Source of the DNA: JBJMHZ01 sp045807125
GTDB lineage: Bacteria > Actinomycetota > Actinomycetes > JAWWOL01
NCBI GenBank assembly: GCA_045807125.1
Contig: JBJMHZ010000016.1
Span: 1 to 64,000 of the forward strand
Length of the DNA: 64,000 nucleotides
Reading direction: 5' to 3'
The position numbers and the translations under genes are program-made. The notes beneath the pieces are model-generated. The model did not search any database. It saw only the letters and a list, made by a program, of their open reading frames with translations, and was not told where the DNA came from. Of the stretch, positions 33,774 through 41,732 are shown piece after piece (position 1 is the first letter of the stretch; every line of letters starts with the position of its first letter).

Positions 33774-35188
33774 CCCAGGCTAAGGGAATTCTACCGGTAG
33801 GCGAGGACCGGAAGGTTCTCTACAAGAACCCGCGCATGGCTGGTTACTTCGTCGGCGTCAGACTGAGTGATGCGGCGCAGCCAGGTATGCAAGAGCTACT
33901 GGACAGCGTCTCCCAGCTGGTCGACCTTCTCGTGGCCCGCGAGACATCAAGCGAATCAAGCTCCAGGAAGGGCACGAAGGTCGCGGCGGTGGCGGTAGGC
34001 TTCGGGCCCCGCTTCTTCACGCTCGCCGGCATCACACCGCCCGCGTCGTTCGCTTCTGGGGCACTGCCAAATGCCACTCCACCGCTGTCCACGGCCACAT
34101 CGATGGATGCTGATGTCATGTTCTACATCGCGTCCGTCTACGAAGCGCGGGTGAACGCCTTCCTAACCGGACTGGCCCGGCTCCCCAACATCCAAGCTAT
34201 TACGCTCGAGCGCGGCTACCAGCGCCTTGACGGCACCGAGCCCTTCGGCTACCGCGACGGCGAGCGCAACATCAACTCCCAGCAGCGACCGGTGTTCGTC
34301 TTCGTGCATCGCGACGGGCGGCAGCCTAACGAGCCAGCCTGGGCGGACGGTGGCAGCTACATGGCGCTGCTGAAGATCGTCCAGCACTTGGACGCCTTTG
34401 CCGCACTGCCGGATGATCAGGCCCGCGACCAGGTGATCGGCCGCCAAAAGGGCGGCACTCGGCTCGACTTGGTCGATCAGGGGATCGACCCCCGTGCTGA
34501 GCCGCCGACTGAGCCGACGGGGCTACCGCCGGCTGCACACGTGCGCAAGGCTGGTCCGCGCGGTCATCACGACGACACGGCCGTCTTCCGGCGGGGGTTG
34601 CCGTTCGTCGAAACGGTGGACGGCCAGGTCCGTGTTGGCATTCACTTCTGCTCGTTCCAGGCTTCGCTAGACCAATTCGATGTGGTGTTCAATGACTGGA
34701 TGCTGAATCCGCATTTCCCGACAGAAGCGGGCCCAGATGCCCTCCTGGACCCGAGCCGCGGGTTGACAACCATCGAACGAGTCGGCTTCTTCTTTGTGCC
34801 ACCGTATCATCCCGCTGGCCTCACCGCGGCGCTCCTCGCGGCTGAGCCAGCCCACCGCCCGCAGAAAACTGGGCGGCTAGCGGTACACAAGCGGGTAGTG
34901 GATGGAACCGACCCCAACCGACGGTTCGAACGAGGCGGCTTCACGTTCAATGTAATGAACCGGCAAGGACAGCCTGTCGAGGGTGCTGCGTTCGCTACGG
35001 ATTCCACGGGACGGGGCATTTGCCCTGTAGAGCTCACAATTGGTGAGTCCTATATTTTACGCGAGGTGCCGCCGCTGCCCGTTGCCAACGTGAGCCCTAT
35101 CGACACGCCTTTCACGATGGATTCGTCCAACGTGCAGCTTCACGTCGTCAACAACGTTATGCAGCCAAACACTCCGTATGCTACCTGA
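33770..35188 (+). CDS. Dyp-type peroxidase with C-terminal Cna-B-like domain
   Basis: 472 residues. The GxxDG signature of dye-decolourising peroxidases is in GYRDGERNIN near residue 162, and the proximal haem His is probably in AHVRKAGPRG near 260. The last 95 residues (FERGGFTFNVMNRQGQPVEG, then ESYILREVPPLPV) resemble a Cna-B/SpaA-type beta domain, which is not a usual part of these enzymes. There is no signal peptide or Tat motif. The reaction would be haem-based oxidation using peroxide; the substrate is unknown. Confidence 0.7.
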   Translation: MTQAKGILPVGEDRKVLYKNPRMAGYFVGVRLSDAAQPGMQELLDSVSQLVDLLVARETSSESSSRKGTKVAAVAVGFGPRFFTLAGITPPASFASGALPNATPPLSTATSMDADVMFYIASVYEARVNAFLTGLARLPNIQAITLERGYQRLDGTEPFGYRDGERNINSQQRPVFVFVHRDGRQPNEPAWADGGSYMALLKIVQHLDAFAALPDDQARDQVIGRQKGGTRLDLVDQGIDPRAEPPTEPTGLPPAAHVRKAGPRGHHDDTAVFRRGLPFVETVDGQVRVGIHFCSFQASLDQFDVVFNDWMLNPHFPTEAGPDALLDPSRGLTTIERVGFFFVPPYHPAGLTAALLAAEPAHRPQKTGRLAVHKRVVDGTDPNRRFERGGFTFNVMNRQGQPVEGAAFATDSTGRGICPVELTIGESYILREVPPLPVANVSPIDTPFTMDSSNVQLHVVNNVMQPNTPYAT

Positions 35189-35192
35189 CACA

Positions 35193-36314
35193 CTAACGTC
35201 GATTAGAGACACGCTGAGGCGACAACTCGTCCTCCAGTACCCACACGAACGCCACTCCGGAGCGCGGGAAGACCCAGCCGTCGAACTGCACGGCCACGGC
35301 GCGGCCGGGCACGCTTGCCGGCGTCTGACTGACACGGGTCTTGCGGCTGCTCGCGATGAAGTCCAGGACGTTGACGTAGGCGATGCCGCAGTCGCTGTAG
35401 TCGAGCTCGAAGTCGACGCCGCGGCTTGGTTGCTCGATGTCGAAGTGCAGCAGGTGACCGTGCTGCGAGGTGAGGGTGCGGTAGGTGTAGGCGATCGTCA
35501 CCGGCTGGCCGGCTTCGACAAGGTTGCGCCCGAGGCTGACGCTGTAGACCTGCCCGGTCTTGCGAACGCTCCTTGAGATGGAGCGTTCCTCGCCGTCGAC
35601 GCTGAACTGCACCAGCTCGAAGGCAGCGCGGCTCGTTGCGTCACTGTCGTTCTCAGGGCGCATGAACCAGGCTGAGGTCGCAGCTGGCTCCTGGGCCAGC
35701 TCGTGGTACTCCTCGCGGCTTGAGGTGCACACGAAGCGCCGCGACGAGTAGCGCGGGATGACGCGGTACTCCCAGCGCACCGTGGCGACGAACGGCGGCA
35801 CGCCACCTGCCGCGGCCGGTTCAGTACGGGTCAGATCAATGGAGACCCGGACGTCGTACCAGCGCTCGCTGGCGCGGATGGCTTGGTCGCGCACGTCGTT
35901 GTAGACCTCGGCGGCGAAGACCTCGTCACCGAGGCGCAGCGCCAGGCTGTTCTCGATGATCTGATCGAGCGTCTCCGGGTTGGTGACCCGCTTGAGGTCA
36001 TCGCGGTTGAAAGCGAAGCCGTCGATCACGGCGTCGCGGATGGCCGGCGCTTCGGCCCGCAGCACCCGCTCGAGCCGCTGCGTGGCCCGGGCCTCGCTGT
36101 CGGTGCGATCCAGGTAGTTGTAAGCGATGGTGATGAGGCCGGTCGTGAACAGCGCCGAGCCGAGGTCATGCAGCGGCCAGTGCTGGAGCCAGGTGAAGCC
36201 TTCGGTGGTGTCGATCGCCTGGGCGGCGATCAGGAAGGCCAGCCCAAGTCCAGTTAAGACAGTGGCGAGTAACGCCAGCTTGGTCTTATAGAGCCGTTGC
36301 AGCGGGTCATGCAT
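35193..36314 (-). CDS. Two-helix membrane protein with large soluble domain
   Basis: 373 residues; ATG 36314. TATACT at 36327-36332 (minus strand) lies 12 bases before it, giving a very short leader. Two membrane helices (LALLATVLTGLGLAFLIAAQ near residues 12-32; LGSALFTTGLITIAYNYL near 51-68) anchor a 300-residue domain that is helical first (RLERVLRAEAPAIRDAVIDG) and beta-rich after residue 150. Family not recognised. It converges on the peroxidase gene four bases away. Confidence 0.65.
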   Translation of the reverse strand: MHDPLQRLYKTKLALLATVLTGLGLAFLIAAQAIDTTEGFTWLQHWPLHDLGSALFTTGLITIAYNYLDRTDSEARATQRLERVLRAEAPAIRDAVIDGFAFNRDDLKRVTNPETLDQIIENSLALRLGDEVFAAEVYNDVRDQAIRASERWYDVRVSIDLTRTEPAAAGGVPPFVATVRWEYRVIPRYSSRRFVCTSSREEYHELAQEPAATSAWFMRPENDSDATSRAAFELVQFSVDGEERSISRSVRKTGQVYSVSLGRNLVEAGQPVTIAYTYRTLTSQHGHLLHFDIEQPSRGVDFELDYSDCGIAYVNVLDFIASSRKTRVSQTPASVPGRAVAVQFDGWVFPRSGVAFVWVLEDELSPQRVSNRR

Positions 36315-36547
36315 ATGTCGCTATGCAGTATAGCAATTTCGCTTACGCTTTTGCTAGCCTACACAACAACAAGCGGCGGCGCAGCCGGGTCCAGTGCCAC
36401 TCCCGGATGTGCCGCCGCTTGCTGCTGCTTCGTCTGCGGCTAACGGCCGCTGCCACCGTCGGTCATGCGGGCCACCTCCCTCGCCAAGGACCTCCCGGAC
36501 CACTCCCCACCGAGCGACCTTTGCGAGGCGGATGCTACTCATAAGTC

Positions 36548-36598
36548 TGTAGACCTACAAGTAGCGAGTGAGCAGCGTCACCTTCCGCCATGGAAGGT
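36548..36598 (+). promoter_or_regulatory. Operator dyads of small XRE gene
   Basis: TGTAGACCTACA (36548-36559) is a perfect dyad upstream of the gene. A second one, ACCTTCC/GGAAGGT (36580-36586 with 36592-36598), brackets the ATG at 36590. C-protein-like regulators commonly bind such sites to control their own gene. Confidence 0.5.
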
Positions 36599-36805
36599 GA
36601 TCTCCAGCGCCGCGTCGGCCAGAACCTGCGCCGCTACCGACAAGAGCGCGGCCTCAGCCAGGAGGCCCTGGCCGACCTCGCCGGGGTGCACCGCACCTAC
36701 ATGGGCGGGCTTGAGCGCGGCGAGCGCAACCTGACGCTCAAGGCTGTCGAGCGCATCGCCGAGCGCCTCGGGCTCGACCCGGTACAGCTGCTGCTGAATC
36801 ACTGA
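36590..36805 (+). CDS. Small XRE regulator, C-protein-like
   Basis: 71 residues that are almost entirely one helix-turn-helix domain: LRRYRQERGLSQEALADLAG, VHRTYMGGLERGERNL, then AVERIAERLGLDP. Size and sequence fit controller (C) proteins that time expression of restriction-modification or other toxic systems. No endonuclease gene follows; the next gene on the strand is the DUF6119 protein at 37158, which may be its target. Confidence 0.75.
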   Translation: MEGDLQRRVGQNLRRYRQERGLSQEALADLAGVHRTYMGGLERGERNLTLKAVERIAERLGLDPVQLLLNH

Positions 36806-37157
36806 GCTTTCTCCACGGAGTATGAATTGCGACTGGCCGTTCGGGTTCACGCGCGCTGCCACAGTGGTGGCCAAGTCAGACCCACGCCGAACTCGATTCG
36901 CGCCCGGCTGACGTACGCCACCACCGGCAGGAAGCATGGCGTTGATCGCTCGGATGTGCCGCATCCCTCGTAGCAGAACGACCAGGATTGGACGCGGCCA
37001 GGGCCGGTGGCACCGTGACGGTCCCATGCCGAGCTGCGTTGGCAGAGGGCTGCAATCTCAGGCGCTGAGGGCCGGCAGGCCCAGGCGATAGCGCCAACGT
37101 TGCAAGCACGGTGGTCATGATCTTGAAGTGCAGCGGCGGTAGGTTACCATCCGATAC
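36806..37157. other. Intergenic region between XRE and DUF6119 genes
   Basis: About 350 bases. TAGGTT shortly before the ATG at 37158 may be a -10 box. No gene or strong hairpin recognised. Confidence 0.4.
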
Positions 37158-38777
37158 ATGCCGCAACAGTCATCCGCCGCGCGCACGAGCCTTTATCGCC
37201 TGCTTGGCATCTCGGACTTAGCGACTGCCGTGCAGAAGAAGTACCTCGACCGCACGGACTTCACCGCGACAAAGACCACAGTGGCGGGGCATGCCGCCCT
37301 ACTCGTCGCGGGGACGATGAGGACCGACACCGTCAAGTGGGGAAGTACCCTCCAGGCGTTGACCAACGAGCAGGTTTCCCTTGGCAACCGTACGGCCGCC
37401 GCCGTCCTCATCATCGCCGATCCACCGGATGCTTGGGTACTGGCCTATGGCATGGGCTTCCAGCTGCTCGATCAAACCAAAGTGGATAGCGGATTCGGAC
37501 AACGCATTGCGATCCGCGCTGCAGACCCGGCTGAACTCAACTCGCTCACCCGTACCACCCTCGATCACCGCCCCCGCACCGATCGCTTCTCGATCCCGAG
37601 CGGGGACAACCTTCGTGTCTTTGGTGTCGGTGACTTCGGCGAACTAGTCACGCGCCTAGTTGGGAAGGCGACAATCTCTCACTTGACCGGAGGAGCTAAG
37701 CCACTTCGGATTCGGGGAGCTGACGCTCTCAGCATCCCGCTCGGGCGCAAGCCCGACGAACTTATGCATGACCTGGCCGCGCTATCTGACCTCCTTCAGC
37801 AATCTCCGCCGGCAGAGCTGGCGGTGCTGGAACAGTTGGTAGCAATTAAGAAACGTCCCGATCTTACCAAGTTGTTAGAAGACGATCTGCTGGACGCGTT
37901 CGCTACCCCGACCGTGGCTAAGCTTGGGTTGTCGTGGCCACATGAGCGCATTGACGAGAACGGCACGCCCTCATCATTCAAAATCTTCGGTGCTGGACGC
38001 AAGGCAGCCAAAGTTCAGGACGGTATCCCGAATCTGGAGAGCGTTCTACAACCAATCACTTCTGCGCAGCCCACCGCCCGGGCGGCGCTGCTGGACAGCA
38101 TGAGAATCCAACTGTTCCGAGACGCGGATGGCGAGGAGCCGATCAGTCCGGCAATCCCGCTCAGAAAGTGGCTTGCCTTCGAGACGGACCGCGATGGCAA
38201 GCGGTACTGCCTGCACGACGGTAACTGGTATCTGATGAACCAGGACTACGCCGAAAAGCTCAAGAAGCGCACTGAGGCTATCTTCGCGCGTGATCCGGGG
38301 ATCAAGCTCCCGGAGTGGCCAGCAGGGCAGAACGAAGGCGAGTACAACAACCTGGCCGCCAAACAGTTAGGCGGCGTGCTACTGGACAAGCAACTCATTC
38401 GTACCGAGCTACACCGGCGTGGTATTGAAGCATGTGACATTCTGACTTCGGACGGCGTGTTCATCCATGTCAAAGACTTAAGCGCCTCAGCACCTGCGAG
38501 CCATTTGCTTGCCCAAGCACTCGTGTCGGCGGATGCGTTGCTCCATGATGCGGAGGCCCGGGACAAGCTGCGCGCCAAGGTAACGGAGAGGGGTGGCGAT
38601 CCTTCCTGGGTACCCGACACGCCTAGGCGCGTGGTCCTAGGGATGGCGCGAACCGGGACGCTGATCACCAGCGCGCAGCTCTTCACCTTTACCCAGGTTA
38701 CACTCGTTCGACATGTAGCGGCATTAGAAGCTCGGAGGGTCGAAGTCTTCGTCGTGCCAATCAGCCGGCCCGTCTGA
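37158..38777 (+). CDS. DUF6119 / TIGR04141 family protein
   Basis: 539 residues from ATG 37158. The sequence follows this sporadically distributed family: WVLAYGMGFQLLD near residue 93, TTLDHRPRTDRFSIPSGDNL near 133, ELVTRLVGKA near 162, IRGADALSIPLGRKPDEL near 184, and the late WYLMNQDYAEKLKKRTEAIF. Members are about 550 residues, scattered among genomes, and frequent in defence islands; no biochemical role is known to me. It follows a C-protein-like regulator, suggesting a controlled toxic function. Confidence 0.75.
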   Translation: MPQQSSAARTSLYRLLGISDLATAVQKKYLDRTDFTATKTTVAGHAALLVAGTMRTDTVKWGSTLQALTNEQVSLGNRTAAAVLIIADPPDAWVLAYGMGFQLLDQTKVDSGFGQRIAIRAADPAELNSLTRTTLDHRPRTDRFSIPSGDNLRVFGVGDFGELVTRLVGKATISHLTGGAKPLRIRGADALSIPLGRKPDELMHDLAALSDLLQQSPPAELAVLEQLVAIKKRPDLTKLLEDDLLDAFATPTVAKLGLSWPHERIDENGTPSSFKIFGAGRKAAKVQDGIPNLESVLQPITSAQPTARAALLDSMRIQLFRDADGEEPISPAIPLRKWLAFETDRDGKRYCLHDGNWYLMNQDYAEKLKKRTEAIFARDPGIKLPEWPAGQNEGEYNNLAAKQLGGVLLDKQLIRTELHRRGIEACDILTSDGVFIHVKDLSASAPASHLLAQALVSADALLHDAEARDKLRAKVTERGGDPSWVPDTPRRVVLGMARTGTLITSAQLFTFTQVTLVRHVAALEARRVEVFVVPISRPV

Positions 38778-38925
38778 GGCCTTTATGATGTCACCAAGGG
38801 TCATGTTCCAGCGCTCGGACGAAGGTCTGGCAGTCTTTCTGCGCCACGCCAGGTAAGCAATGTGGCCTCCTCCTTCTCGGCCGGAAACCCGGTAGGGTCC
38901 TCGACCTCCAGGCGACGGCCTGGGC

Positions 38926-38960
38926 GGCCCCGGCCGGCGGTGGCACGCCGAACCGGGGCC
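38926..38960 (+). promoter_or_regulatory. Structured leader before leader peptide and DUF6907 gene
   Basis: GGCCCCGG (38926-38933) pairs with CCGGGGCC (38953-38960), and inside it CGGCG (38935-38939) pairs with CGCCG (38946-38950), giving an extended hairpin 29 bases before a short open frame. An attenuator or other RNA switch is possible. Confidence 0.4.
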
Positions 38961-38989
38961 TCGGAACCGCCTGACTAGGAGGCGACCCC

Positions 38990-39052
38990 GTGAGGCCAGC
39001 TAACCATGTGCAACAGCTGCTCGTGTCCGGCATCGTGGCGGTGCAGCGATGA
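38990..39052 (+). CDS. 20-codon leader peptide coupled to DUF6907 gene
   Basis: GTG 38990 has a strong AGGAGG (38977-38982). The peptide MRPANHVQQLLVSGIVAVQR ends in TGA overlapping the ATG of the next gene (ATGA), while that gene has no ribosome binding site of its own. The leader probably brings ribosomes to it. Confidence 0.5.
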   Translation: MRPANHVQQLLVSGIVAVQR

Positions 39053-39393
39053 GCCGCCCGGACGGCGGCGGCTTCGGCTATTGCCCGCCGTGGTGCCACG
39101 ACCGCAGCTACGCCGGCACCGATGACCACCCGGCGATCCACACCGGTCCCCTGTTCGGGGTGCGGGCGCTCCTGCCGGGTGGCAACCCGGTGACGCTGTT
39201 CCTGCAGCCGGTCGCCGACTACGTGCGCGGCACGGCGGTCGAGGTGGTGGCACGCAACCTGGCGAACCCGCGAATCATGGTCGCCTTCGGCGACGAGCCG
39301 CCACTCTTCTGGCTGCCGCCGGCCGAGAGTCGCTCAACCGCCGCAGCGCTGGTACGGATGGCGGATCAGCTCGAGACAGGACCTAACGTCTAG
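39049..39393 (+). CDS. DUF6907-like protein (114 aa)
   Basis: The N-terminal YCPPWCHDRSYAG, the HTGPL segment, a beta-rich middle (VTLFLQPVADYVRGTAVEV) and the ending STAAALVRMADQLE match the small DUF6907 family of actinobacteria. The two Cys and two His could bind a metal. Function unknown. Translation is probably coupled to the 20-codon leader. Confidence 0.65.
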   Translation: MSRPDGGGFGYCPPWCHDRSYAGTDDHPAIHTGPLFGVRALLPGGNPVTLFLQPVADYVRGTAVEVVARNLANPRIMVAFGDEPPLFWLPPAESRSTAAALVRMADQLETGPNV

Positions 39394-39675
39394 GGCTTAT
39401 CACCGGCACCGCCCCGCGCGTGACAGCACTTGATCGGGTGGCGACGGTCTATGGACACTTCTTTGCGCCGAGAGTCACAGCCACACGGCCGCAGTGCTTA
39501 CCGGCTTGACATATTTGGAGTACCGGGCCGCTGACTATCGTCCACTGATTACTAGACGCTAGACAGTGCGGTAAGCGAAATCAGTGCGACTTAGTTGGCG
39601 AGCCGTTGACAGCTGGTTCACGTGCCACTTAACTGACGCCGGATTGCTGCCAGCTCGAAGAAAGGGACATCAGCC
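39394..39675. other. Upstream region of peptide gene B
   Basis: 282 bases with no gene. GCTTACCG (39494-39501) and CGGTAAGC (39570-39577) form an 8-bp inverted repeat about 70 bases apart, and the promoter of the peptide gene lies at 39606-39634. Confidence 0.5.
39606..39634 (+). promoter_or_regulatory. Promoter of peptide gene B
   Basis: A perfect TTGACA (39606-39611) and TTAACT (39629-39634) with 17-bp spacing. The palindrome CACGTG (39619-39624) sits in the spacer, as the longer palindrome does in the promoter of peptide gene A. Confidence 0.6.
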
Positions 39676-39804
39676 ATGAGGAAGCTCGCGCTACTAGTTG
39701 TCGCCGGTCTCGTCAGTGTCACCGTGAGCGCGGGAGCAACCGCTTCGGCCCTGACTGCTGCCGCCGGGCCGGATTCGCCGGCGCCCTGCTGCTCGCAGCG
39801 CTAG
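39676..39804 (+). CDS. Exported Cys-Cys peptide, putative pheromone precursor, copy B
   Basis: 42 codons, the same length as the copy at 7253-7381. ATG 39676 has AAAGGGA upstream. MRKLALLVVAGLVSVTVSAG begins a signal peptide with small residues ending TASA; the tail continues through LTAAAGPDSP and ends APCCSQR. Only the CC-x-Q-(x)-R ending and the overall design are shared with copy A, as expected for co-evolved signal peptides with separate specificity. Its stop overlaps the stop of the convergent XRE-TPR gene within CTAG. The role as signal for that regulator is inferred. Confidence 0.7.
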   Translation: MRKLALLVVAGLVSVTVSAGATASALTAAAGPDSPAPCCSQR

Positions 39805-41108
39805 CCGTCAGCTGGTACCGCCTTGGCGGCCTCCGCCAGGTAGCGGTAAACCTCCATGGCGTGATGCGGCTGATCAAGCTTACGCAATTTCTCCGCTAGC
39901 TCGCGCATCAGGGCCTTGGTTTCTCCGTCCAGACCGCGCTCATGCAGCTGGTCGGCAATCGCCCGATAGGCGTTGCCGGCTTCCGTTACCTCGCCGCGCT
40001 CAGCTTGGATGTCCGCCCGCAGCTGCTTGGCGTGAGCCACCTCAACCACGGCCTCCGGCGGCAGGACGCTTTCAGCCCGGGCCGCGGCCGCTTCCGCCTC
40101 ATCGAACCGCTTGAGCAGGACGTAGCAGCGACCCAGCTCGATCTCCGCGCCGGCGACCTCCGCCGAGGCGCCGGCGACGCGGAGCGTCTGCAACGCATCC
40201 TGCAGGAGGCCTTCCGCACGCTTGATCTCAGCCGGCAGCGGGGCAGCGTCTTGCAGGATCAGCCAGGCAGAGTTCAGCTGCAGTGAGGCGACCGCCCGGG
40301 CATTGGCCGCTTCGCTGTACAGCGCTAGCGCACTGTCCAGGTAGGTCCGGGCGGTATCGCGGTCGCCGTCCTGCGCCAGGTTCAGCGCCGCCGCCCAGTA
40401 GGCGGCGCCGCGCTCGACGAGCGATCCCCGGCTGTTCTCGATCGCCTGCCGGGCCAAAGCCTGCGCTTCCGTCACTAGGCCGCCGTCGCGGTAGCAGCCG
40501 ACCAGTGTCGAAGCCAGCTCGGTCTGCCCCTCGCGTTCCGGTGACCCGGCGGGGAGCGACGCCAGTTCCTCGAGCCGCGCCGTACCGATCTTGAGCGCTT
40601 GCCGCCACTCGCCGATCCGCCGCAGGACAAAGCAGTACTCGGTGATCACCCGCGTACGGCTCACCCCCGCCGGCAGGTCCGGCACGGCGAGCAGCTGTTC
40701 AAGCTCTTCGAGCGCTTGGCGGAAGTGGCCGGTGCGCTCGTAGACGCCGACTAAGCCCCACTGTGCCCGCTGTCGCTGCCCCACGCAGGTCAGTTCCGGC
40801 GCGTCGGCCAGGACCTGGGAGAAGAGGCGGTAGGCGGTGTCGGTCTCGCCCCGGAGCAGGCAGCCCTCGCCCATCCGGAGCTCAACATCGAAGTCCTCAC
40901 AGTTCTGGCGACCGGTCAGCAGGTGGTCAACCGTCGCGCCCAGGTGAGGGGCCAACCGGCGGAGAAAGTCTTCCCGGGGAAGGCGGTGCCCGGCCTCCAG
41001 CAAGGAGATATAGCTGGGCGCGACCTTGACGCGTCGGGCCAGCTCCGATTGCGACAACTTGCGCTGCATCCGCAGATCACGGATGCGCTCACCAATCGAA
41101 ACGGCCAC
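39801..41108 (-). CDS. XRE-TPR regulator, putative peptide receptor (RRNPP-like), copy B
   Basis: 435 residues, identical in length to 5877-7184. GTG 41108 has GGAGGG just upstream. HTH at residues 5-60 (LSQSELARRVKVAPSYISLL, GHRLPREDF, LLTGRQNC), then TPR-like repeats (LASTLVGCYRDGG, RGAAYWAAALN, ANARAVASLQLNSA). The segments around RLPR, LASTLVGCYR, RGAAYW and RAVASL are shared with the paralogue; between them the two differ clearly. Convergent with the peptide gene and preceded by a 21-bp perfect palindrome (41176-41196). Peptide-controlled repressor or activator of element functions is inferred. Confidence 0.8.
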   Translation of the reverse strand: MAVSIGERIRDLRMQRKLSQSELARRVKVAPSYISLLEAGHRLPREDFLRRLAPHLGATVDHLLTGRQNCEDFDVELRMGEGCLLRGETDTAYRLFSQVLADAPELTCVGQRQRAQWGLVGVYERTGHFRQALEELEQLLAVPDLPAGVSRTRVITEYCFVLRRIGEWRQALKIGTARLEELASLPAGSPEREGQTELASTLVGCYRDGGLVTEAQALARQAIENSRGSLVERGAAYWAAALNLAQDGDRDTARTYLDSALALYSEAANARAVASLQLNSAWLILQDAAPLPAEIKRAEGLLQDALQTLRVAGASAEVAGAEIELGRCYVLLKRFDEAEAAAARAESVLPPEAVVEVAHAKQLRADIQAERGEVTEAGNAYRAIADQLHERGLDGETKALMRELAEKLRKLDQPHHAMEVYRYLAEAAKAVPADG

Positions 41109-41732
41109 CGCTGCCCTCCAGCTGACGTCGCGGCTGCGACCAGTCTACGAAGGGTGTGTTCGGTGGTGCCTGGTCTTCGTGACAAGTTGTCACGAACCTG
41201 CCGAGCCGACGATGCACCGAGCAGTCGGTTCTCGGCCGGCAAGCGGCACGATAGCGACGCCGCTGAACACGGCTTGCCACACCTGGGCTACTTAAGGTCA
41301 CTGGATCGCGATCGACCGGTGGCGCGCCAGCCGGGCGGAGTGAACCGCCGGCCGTGCGGGCCGTGGTGAGTGACCGCTGGTCAGGTCGCCCGAGAAGTAC
41401 CGAGTGGTGAGTCGCAGCGTGGGCGCCAAGTGGTACGTGCACAGCGCGTCGGTCCCCTTCCCAACGCAGCGCCGCTGCCCCCGAGCGACGAACGAGCGGC
41501 GCGATCGACTGCGCGGCTGCCCCCCGGCAAGCGCAGTGATCGCCAGGCGGTGATTTGATCGCGCGTCAACTGAGCCTGTCAAGTGGACGCGCAACTGGCT
41601 GTTGACCCGCAACTACCCGCCCAGCGCGGTCGACTGCGAATAGGCACGGCTTCATGCCTGTTGCACTGAGTCACAGCACACACTAGGCTCTAGTGACAAC
41701 AAGCGCCGATCGCTGCCGCGCGGGGGACGGCA
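41109..41732. other. Intergenic region upstream of XRE-TPR copy B
   Basis: About 620 bases without a convincing gene. Besides the palindrome at 41176-41196 nothing stands out; the open frames here lack ribosome binding sites and have shadow-like composition. Confidence 0.45.
41176..41196 (-). promoter_or_regulatory. 21-bp perfect palindrome upstream of XRE-TPR copy B
   Basis: TTCGTGACAA and TTGTCACGAA flank a single G, 68 bases before the GTG start. A symmetric 21-bp site suits a dimeric XRE regulator. The dyad before the paralogous gene (5767-5785) shares GTGACA at one end and TCAC at the other. Confidence 0.65.

Noticed and set aside
35193..36314. Considered as a Cap15-like CBASS effector because of two membrane helices plus a beta-rich domain
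   Set aside because: No CD-NTase gene is nearby and the protein is larger, with a long helical region after the membrane helices.
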